A stretch of DNA of 64,000 bases from Thelonectria olida. Lineage: Eukaryota; Ascomycota; Sordariomycetes; Hypocreales; Nectriaceae. The notes beneath the pieces were generated by a model. The model did no database searches and was not told the DNA's origin. It worked only from the letters and a program-made list of their open reading frames with translations. The stretch is from the NCBI GenBank assembly GCA_020736575.1, contig JAGPYM010000001.1:1178001-1242000 (forward strand), read 5' to 3'. The position numbers were made by a program, and so were the translations under genes. This document shows, piece by piece, positions 57,790 through 64,000 of the stretch (position 1 is the first letter of the stretch; every line of letters starts with the position of its first letter).

Positions 57790-58438
57790 TCATAGGGTCG
57801 TCACCCCAGGCGTCCACCCCTCGCCTATCCTCTTCATATCCTCGACAAACTTGCGACTCGATATCTTCTTCCCCCCCATGCCGCCCAGGGGCGCATGTTC
57901 GTCCGGGTCGTAAAAGGGGTTCTGCAGCAGATGGACATAGGCGTTCTGCATGGCGCGAAACACGGGCTTGAGCTCCGCGTCGCGCAGTCCCGTCCCGACG
58001 CCGCGAGCGCCGCCTCCCGCGGACGCAGACGAGTTGTCGATGCGGCGCCCGCGCATGTCGACGATGCACACCATGCGGACGCCCGTGTTCGTCTCGAAGC
58101 CGTAGGCGGCCAGCCGGTCGTCGACGGCGTGCAGCAGGCCAAAGTCGCCCGAGAGCCCGACGCCCGACACGGCGTTGTGCTTGGCGCGCAGGTCGAAGAC
58201 GTCGATGGTCGAGGACAGCAGGAGCGAGAACTGCAGTTGCGTGCGGATGGGCGAGAAGGTGTTTGACGCAGCGTCGTGGGAGGGGAAGATGGAGATGTGG
58301 AGGGGGTTGTTCTGCGCCCGAAAAAAAAAAAAAAAAAGACAGTCAGAGTTTGAGAGGCCTAGAGGAGGGGCGGGGAGGGAGACTTACATTGCGGCCGATG
58401 ACGCCCAGACAGGCGACTGAGGGTATCGCGGTGGCCAT
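57790..58438 (-). CDS. TCA17: TRAPP subunit TRAPPC2L/Tca17-like (sedlin family)
   Basis: Two exons, 58438-58388 (17 codons) and 58311-57790, with an intron at 58387-58312 (76 nt; GTAAGT to CAG) whose pyrimidine tract is a T17 run, encode 190 residues. Sedlin-fold proteins of this type are small subunits that stabilise TRAPPII/III, the GEFs for Ypt31/Ypt1 in Golgi traffic. The N-terminus VACLGVIGRN-NNPLHI is the hallmark beta strand and turn restored by the splice. The middle has QLQFSLLLSSTIDVFDLRA, then GDFGLLHAVDDRLAAYGFETNTGVRMVCIVD, which is the conserved sedlin core, and FRAMQNAYVHLLQNPFYDPDE near the end. An insertion of about 20 Gly/Ala/Arg residues (about 109-130) and a Gly-rich loop are fungal additions. 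The exon 2 sequence is very GC-rich, leaving long shadow frames on the other strand. Confidence 0.9.
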
Positions 58439-59021
58439 GGTTTGTTTGGTTGTAAAGGATGGGAGAGGATCGAACGGCGGGAGTTGAGGAAGCTCCAACA
58501 CTGATGAACGCTTGTCGCTTGCGGAGAGCTTGAAATCCACACGCACCCCTGCGCGGTTCTGGGGGGTTGGTTGACACGCACCAGCACCACTCTCGCACCT
58601 ACCCACTTACACGAAGTCATGAGTTACGAAGACGGCAACGGAGTTTTTACGAATAGAAAGCAACAGGGTCAATGAGGTTGTTTGCGATTACTGCCTTTAG
58701 CTAGCCAATAAACACTTCAATATGACAAAGTGAGCCCATCTGCAAAAGGTATAGAGCTTGCCCCAGTGACTGGAACTTCTTGCACCATCCGTGTGCGGGT
58801 TTAGACGGAATCACAAACCGAGGTAAGACAAATGTCTCTGAATCAAAATAGATAGAATGAGCTAATCCATCATAAGCTCGCTCGCTTTAATCCCATATAC
58901 GTAGGTAGGACCTCCTAACTTACATCCCAGACCATGCCAATTGCAGGTCCCCAGCGCTATGCCATAAAACCCGACCCGAGAGTTGCCCACAAGTTATAAC
59001 TCATACATAGCATCCGCCTTT
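58439..59021. other. spacer between TRAPPC2L promoter and MCT1 3' end
   Basis: These 583 bases hold the promoter of the minus-strand TRAPP gene (left) and the 3' end of MCT1 (right). A TACGTAGGTAGG element lies at about 58898-58909. No gene is supported. Confidence 0.45.
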
Positions 59022-60387
59022 TTATTCCGAATATTCGTCATCCTCCATGATATTCGCCGTGTCTTCCAGGCCTCTTAATACCTCTTCGACTTCCGAGGGG
59101 TCGGTGATAGCCCACACTCCTCCTCCCTTGACTAGATCTTTGCCTCGCATGCCCACCTCTTTTCCCACCAGGTTTCGCCCAACTTTGCCAGGTCCAACGC
59201 CCACCCAACGCCGAATCCGCCCCTCTTGATCCAGGTATTTGATGCTGTCCCACCACCGCACCGTGTCATAGCATCCTCGGGCAAGCAGGTCCTTGAACTC
59301 AGCCTTGCTGGAAACGGGTAGCGCAGAGACGTTGCTGATCATTGGCAACTGGCCGGGGAAGGTGACAATGTCCTCGGTCTCTCGGCCTTGCACTCGGCTC
59401 TTTTGATTGAGCAGGCCCTTCATGACCTCGACCGCGGGCTTCATGATGGGGCTGTGGAAAGGACTGTCGCTTTTGAGCCGGACGGCTCGCGGGTCGTAGC
59501 CTAGGAATTGGCGCACGTGAGCCACCAAAGTCTTGATGCGCGCGATGTTGCCGCTCAGCACAATTTGGTTTTTGCTGTTGATGTTGGCAATCAACACTTG
59601 TTCGATGGGGGGTAGGTCGTCCATGCTCTCGGCCTTGCTGCCCGTGCTCGTCACTCCCACAAAGTCGCGAATGGCGTCAATCAAGCTGAGCATGTGCTCC
59701 GGATGCGATATCACTGCCACCATGCCGTATTCGCCGCCGTACTCTTCAATTGCGCGGCTTGTGGCGTCTGCCATGGCCTCGGCACGCTTGCGCACGAGAT
59801 ACAGACTGTCCTGGAAGGAGATGTAGCCACCGGCGACGACAGCGGCGAATTCTCCGAGTGAGTGGCCGAGGGTAACGTCGAAGTGGTCGGTGACCTTGAA
59901 GTCGAACTCGCGCTCGAGGATGCGGAGGATGAAGATGGAGGTGGCCATGATGGCGGGCTGGGCGTTGGGAGTCTCATTGAGGATGCGGGAAGGGCCGTTT
60001 TGAATCAGATCGGAGAGCTTGTAGCCCATGTATTCGTCAATCTCGTCGCGGAGCTGCGAAGCTGTCGCAGGGAAGGCCTCGAGCCATGGGGTCAACATGC
60101 CCACACGCTGGACGCCTTGGCCTGCACGTGAGAAGCCATTGTCAGTCGAGAGTCACTCTGGGGCAATGCTGGGTCACAACAACGCAGCCGAGAGATGCAA
60201 AAAGAGTCCAAAAATTACCTGGAAAGAATAGAGCCGTCCTCGTGCCTCCTCGATGTGTCGACCTCCATCTCGGCGACTGCGGGGGCGATGGAGCCAGCAG
60301 TCGGCGGCCGGGGGCGCCAGAAGGTCGATGCAGGCCCGCAGCGCATCGGCGCTGAAGAAGAGCTGGAGGCGTCGCGAGCCGTTGCAT
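59022..60387 (-). CDS. MCT1: mitochondrial malonyl-CoA:ACP transacylase
   Basis: Two exons, 60387-60219 and 60121-59022, with an intron at 60218-60122 (97 nt; donor GTAATT, acceptor CAG), encode 422 residues. The enzyme loads malonyl groups onto mitochondrial acyl carrier protein for type II fatty-acid synthesis, which feeds lipoic acid production. Residues 1-50 are rich in Arg, Leu, Ala and Pro with almost no acids, a clear matrix presequence. The splice restores ALFFPG-QGVQRVGM, the conserved opening of the fold. The nucleophile Ser144 is in GHSLGE, and the partner His279 is in SPFHSPIM. The middle contains LIANINSKNQIVLSG, and the C-terminus has WWDSIKYL with GVGPGKVGRNLV. A start at 60387 is the first ATG in frame; upstream codons extend the frame but lack ATG. 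Close to family length (about 360-430). Confidence 0.95.
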
Positions 60388-60997
60388 GGCCAGTCGTCCG
60401 TTCAAGAACAAGACCGTGACCGTCTGGAGGACGCTGCTCTCATCAATGACATTTCTCGGAATTGTTGCCCCGCCGCGATCCCGGTTGAGAGGAAGAGGGA
60501 GAAGAGGGAAGGAAGGAAAGGAAGAAGCACAAGGAAGCGGAAGAGAGACCGACCCGGCCGTGCCCGGCCTTCACTCAGTTACGTAGCGGCCTGGGGGAAG
60601 AGGATTGGGGCGCTTTTGGGGGGTCACGTTTCCATTGTTTCCGCCCACCAGGAGTAATTACATGTAATTCCCTGCTGTCCGAAGTACCGCATTCATTGTC
60701 GAGATGCTGCAGGTGACGCAGAGGGACCGCTCCAGGCGCTGTTAATACCGGAGCTACCCCACGCTTAGATCCGATGTCCCGAGGAGAACTTCGGGCTCCG
60801 TGACCGTCTCGGCGACTCACATGCGAGGCATTACAGTCGCAAAGGAACTCTCGATTCTAGACTCATCCCAACAGAGGCCCTGGTATGATGCACATTTAGA
60901 GGTCGATCATCACCAGACGAATGGTCTGTCTATCTATCGTGCTTCGTTGAATTGATATTCGGTTTATTCATGATTGGTCTAATGAATGCTCTAGTCA
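60388..60997. other. spacer holding MCT1 promoter and AP-3 mu 3' end
   Basis: These 610 bases contain the MCT1 upstream region on the left (read on the minus strand) and the 3' untranslated region of the AP-3 mu gene on the right. The stretch at about 60480-60550 is purine-rich on the plus strand, that is CT-rich for MCT1. No gene is supported. Confidence 0.45.
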
Positions 60998-62732
60998 TCA
61001 GCACCGAATCTCTACGCCTCCCTTGCTCACTGTCAAATACTTGACTCCCTTGTACGGCTTGACACTATCCCCCAGTCCCCGGCTCTTCCTTGTGTCTAGC
61101 ATGATGCTTTCCACTTTCAATCCACTTGCCAGCCATCCCTTGACTGAGAAGCTCACCGAGGCCGATTTGGGCATCAGAATCTTATTCTGTGCAACCTTCT
61201 TAGGATCCCGGTCTTCACCTCCGCTGTCCTTCTTTACGGTTGGGCTCTTCGCCACAGGTACGCTTTGGTAAGGCTCATTGATGGAGTATTCTGCTCCAAA
61301 CCCGAAACCGCTGGGGTCAAGTTCGTCCTCTTCGCTGATCGCAAGGGGGCCAACGACGGTGCACCGTAGACCAAAGTAACTCTTTCCTCCCGATAGTTCC
61401 TTGGCCGGAATGGTCCATTCCAGCACCTTTTCTCCAGGGTTGAAGCTGGCGTCGCCTCGACTTGGCCGAATCTCAGATAGGTTCCTGACGTCTGCCGGTA
61501 GGGGGATGGTGACGTTCAAATCATCCATCAAAGGCGCCCCAGGCGACCCGGGATGCGGCCCTCCCAACCGTCCCGAGCCGCCGCCCCTGCCAAGACCAGA
61601 GGGACTTGGTGACGGTGCGCCTGGAACTCTGCTGACTTGTAACCTAACTTCAAAGTCGGAGCCCGAGCTCCCAAGTCCCGTCTTAATCTCCATGTTGACT
61701 GGTAGCTTGAGATTGTTCGAATTCAAGCTGCCGCTCTTGCCACTTGTAAAAGGCAGCAGATCAACTTCGTAACCCGCCAAGATAAATCTCCCATCCGGTG
61801 GAATGAAACTCAGCTCGCCCGGTCTCTCTTTCCACCTGTTGAGGCGCACGCAGGGATGAAAGACTGGTAGCTCCATGATGCCGCTAAGGTTGTGCTTCCC
61901 AGACGGACTCGTCAGTGTAAGGACTATATCTGGTGTGCCCGAAACCTTTGATGTGAACGCGATGGTGCCGTTGGCAAAGGCTGCTAGCGGTCTTCCCGAG
62001 GGTGCAAGCGTGACCGACAGAGTCTCGACAATGTCTGCGTACATTTCGTTGGACGTGTGTCGCACGTTCGCTCGTCTCCACGGTAAAGCGGATGTATTAG
62101 AGGACATCAGAGATGGCGCGCTCGCATTCGCAAAGTTAGTGCTCAACGGAGTTTTGCTACCGAATCGTCAGCCTAAAGTTCTCCAACTTGCTGTGTCGCA
62201 GTGCAGAGGGAATACCAACCCAGGAAGGCTGAGGCCACCTAACAGCTTGCCAACCCAACCTTCTTGTTCCACCGTCTCGCGCAAGGCATTGGGTTCTGTG
62301 GTGCTGATGGTGCCGGCATCGCACATCTCGGTCAACAACTGGGCGACAATGTCGTAATTGTTCTCGATCTTGACGGCTAGGATCGGGGCGCCGAGGAAGT
62401 CTTCGAAGGCATCGATGATGCGGTGAAGAAACTCAAAGACCAAAAGAGGCTCGATCTCGGAAGAAGATGTGACGATGAATAAAAGGTTCGCATGATTTAG
62501 ACTGAAGACGAGGGTCGGCGGGCTCGTGTTGGGGAGGTAGATGAGGTTCGGTCGCGGCGCTGGATGTTCGAGATAGAGGGGCAGAAGATGGGCGGCTGAG
62601 AGAGGACGGCCGGTGTAGGTATGGGAGAGGATGGGATTTCTAGACGAGTCAGATCGAAAGGAACGGGTCTTGAAGCAACTGTGCATACCTAGTATCATCG
62701 TAAATGTGCAGCGCCTCAATAACGCCGTTCAT
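60998..62732 (-). CDS. APM3: AP-3 adaptor complex mu subunit
   Basis: Three exons, 62732-62689, 62639-62220 and 62156-60998, with introns of 49 and 63 nt, encode 540 residues. AP-3 sorts cargo such as vacuolar alkaline phosphatase and SNAREs from Golgi or endosomes to the vacuole. The N-terminal longin domain (about 1-140) starts MNGVIEALHIYDDTRNPILSHTYTGRP and contains FVVTSS-like LLFIVTSSSEIEPLLVFEFLHRIIDAF and NYDIVAQLLTEMCDAG. The mu homology domain begins near WRRANVRHTSNEMYADIVETL and includes GIMELPVFHPCVRLNRW and FIPPDGRFILAGYEV, with EVRLQVSR and TIPAKELSGGKSYFGLRC later. A Gly/Pro/Ser-rich insertion (SPSPSGLGRGGGSGRLGGPH) is fungal-specific. The second intron needs the unusual donor GTTGGT, giving LPG-KTPLS; its branch site GGCTGACG and TAG acceptor are good. 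The gene is divergent from the DMAC1-like gene with 304 bases between starts. Confidence 0.93.
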
Positions 62733-63036
62733 GGTCACGGCCAACGCCTCGTCGCAGCGTTGGGTTGACTCTTGACGCTTGACTGTAGAGGTCGGAGCTT
62801 TGGCCGTCGACTTTCGCGGGCCCCTTCCACTATCTGTCAGTTAGTTGAGTTTACCAGGGGACGAGCAATGACGAAACTCAGCGCAGTCTTAGTTTTCATG
62901 ACTAAGCAGATTTTTCGCAACAACCGTCCAATCATGGTCCATGTCAAACTCGAGGCTCGTGATACTCCAGGAACCTCAGTCGATTGCTTCCTCAGCATTT
63001 CCCAAGTCGCCCTCGGCACATCCCGCACTCGAAATC
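62733..63036. promoter_or_regulatory. shared promoter of AP-3 mu and the DMAC1-like gene
   Basis: These 304 bases separate divergent start codons. A CCAAT box on the plus strand is at 62927-62931 (GTCCAATCATGG), 106 bases before the DMAC1-like start. No TATA box is visible. Confidence 0.55.
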
Positions 63037-63408
63037 ATGGCAGGAGACAAGATCCCGACCGTCCAGTCTCTTGAGAGACCCGAGAAGCTCGAAGACATCC
63101 TGCGACAGGACCGGGGCGACGACTGTCTACCCTGCAAAGTCATTGGTAAATTCTTCCAGCAAATGCGCCCCGAACAGCAGCAGCAGCAGCAGCAGCAGCA
63201 CCGAACTGGCCCTAACTTTGAATTAGGCAGCGGCGCTTTCTTCGGTCTCGCAGCCTACAGCTACTTCTCGGGAATGTCGCAGCTCGAGAAGCAACGAGCC
63301 CTGATCCTTAAGAGCAACTCCATGTTCGGCATGCGCAGTAGGAAGCTCGGCATCGCCTCCATCTCGGCAGGCATTTTCTGGATGGGACTTTGGAGGGCAT
63401 TCAAATAG
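63037..63408 (+). CDS. DMAC1/TMEM261-like (DUF4536) mitochondrial protein
   Basis: Two exons, 63037-63145 and 63227-63408, with an intron at 63146-63226 (81 nt), encode 96 residues. The family (PF15055) includes human DMAC1, an assembly factor of the distal membrane arm of complex I. The fungal version shows DDCLPCKVIGSGAFFGLAAYSYF: a CxxC pair (Cys30, Cys33) directly before the first membrane span (about 36-52), a short loop, then a second span (about 77-92, GIASISAGIFWMGLW). The intron has donor GTAAAT, branch CTAAC 10 bases before the TAG acceptor, and its removal rebuilds VIG-SGAFFG. The unspliced frame is also open and would insert 27 residues with eight glutamines, giving 123 residues. 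Family length and the conserved VIGSGAF join favour splicing. The role in complex I is inferred from animals. Confidence 0.86.
   Translation: MAGDKIPTVQSLERPEKLEDILRQDRGDDCLPCKVIGKFFQQMRPEQQQQQQQQHRTGPNFELGSGAFFGLAAYSYFSGMSQLEKQRALILKSNSMFGMRSRKLGIASISAGIFWMGLWRAFK
63175..63198 (+). repeat. CAG x8 microsatellite inside a stop-free intron
   Basis: Eight perfect CAG units lie within the intron of the DMAC1-like gene. If the intron is retained they read as glutamine in frame. Confidence 0.9.
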
Positions 63409-63904
63409 AGAGTCGACACCCAACCTCGATAGACGATAACGAACTCCACTCTGTCCATGATAGCGACTCTTCCGAACCAGGGACGATTCACAATGGACTT
63501 TTGACTTGGCATCCACGACTCAGCCAGGTTTATTAGTTCGTCAATGTACCAATAGGATAGAAAAGTCATGTATGAGGCGTTTGGATTGCAAACCCGGCCA
63601 GAATGGTGTTGGGAACCCTTGTAAGATTATGTACCCTATGGACAAAGGAAATAGACCTTGAAGACCACGAATAATCTATGCAAGAGTCATATGTGCGCGA
63701 GCAGAGATGCCTGCAGAGTTTCGTTGACTATCATTTCCATTATGTGCCAGACCCAACCGTGTCATTTGTAGTACAAACATCCATCTCTGCGCACCTGCAG
63801 ATCAGCGTCATGCTTTGTAGGCCACAAGAAGGAGTGTGAGCAATTATTGAAGAATTGTAGGAAATAAAATAAATGCGCAAATCAATTCACCGAAATCATA
63901 TTTT
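63409..63904. other. convergent intergenic spacer
   Basis: These 496 bases lie between the DMAC1-like stop codon and the stop of a partial minus-strand gene. The last 50 bases are AT-rich, as in a 3' untranslated region. No other feature is seen. Confidence 0.45.
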
Positions 63905-64000
63905 CTAATTAAATAATTTGCTCTTGTCTACTCCGTGCTGTTGGTAGTCCATGTATTCATTCACTCGCATCTCAAGATCCCGCAGCTTTCGTGTCCGAAG
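63905..64000 (-). CDS. C-terminal end of an unidentified gene, truncated by window edge
   Basis: Reading the minus strand in from the right edge gives 31 open codons ending with TAG at 63907-63905. The text is protein-like: a charged, heptad-compatible stretch RKLRDLEMRVNEYMDYQQ followed by HGVDKSKLFN. It is followed by AT-rich DNA, as expected after a stop codon. The pattern suggests a coiled-coil C-terminus. I do not recognise the protein, and the evidence is short, so chance is possible. Confidence 0.45.
   Translation of the reverse strand, partial: LRTRKLRDLEMRVNEYMDYQQHGVDKSKLFN

Overview
The window is nuclear DNA of a filamentous ascomycete, most likely a Sordariomycete; I lean towards Hypocreales but cannot prove it from the sequence. 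The evidence is about 20 protein genes with short (48-143 nt) GT-AG introns carrying CTGAC/CTAAC-type branch sites, pyrimidine-rich promoters, monocistronic genes on both strands, and a conserved housekeeping repertoire of fungal type. I see no operons, phage, CRISPR array or intact transposon. All spliced models were built by hand from reading frame, splice consensus and family conservation.

Layout. 0-3.4 kb: the 3' end of the ribosome-biogenesis gene UTP25, then mitochondrial ribosomal protein bL17m divergent from the MICOS subunit MIC12, then a small basic protein of uncertain reality. 6.5-7.7 kb: porphobilinogen synthase (heme pathway). 10.9-16.9 kb: an acyltransferase-3 membrane protein, a membrane-anchored amidohydrolase (YtcJ type) and a PF13350-type tyrosine phosphatase. 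17.4-23.5 kb: a very basic 109-residue protein with a strong-looking promoter, a disordered 676-residue protein, and a FAM210/DUF1279 mitochondrial protein. 23.5-34.1 kb: a 10.7 kb gene desert ending in a TATA box and a leader of roughly 1 kb before a small Sordariomycete-type protein. 37.4-40.1 kb: a PNGase A-like secreted protein with an unusual N-terminal extension, followed by another 4.7 kb desert. 44.8-64 kb: a dense housekeeping block with an NCE102-like MARVEL protein, a probable Mim2, eIF2-beta, Nup133, an AFG1-type ATPase, a TRAPPC2L/Tca17 subunit, mitochondrial malonyl transferase MCT1, AP-3 mu, a DMAC1-like protein, and the C-terminus of an unidentified gene.

How they fit together. 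At least seven products are predicted mitochondrial (bL17m, MIC12, FAM210-like, Mim2-like, AFG1, MCT1, DMAC1-like), covering translation, cristae shape, outer-membrane import, proteostasis, type II fatty-acid synthesis and complex I assembly. Several share divergent promoters with other housekeeping genes. A second theme is nuclear and membrane traffic (Nup133, TRAPP, AP-3, NCE102). I did not find a clear new multi-gene system. The most unusual items are the gene desert with its long-leader gene, a stop-free CAG-repeat intron in the DMAC1-like gene, the PNGase A-like protein with its repeat-bearing extension, and the small basic protein at 17.6 kb.
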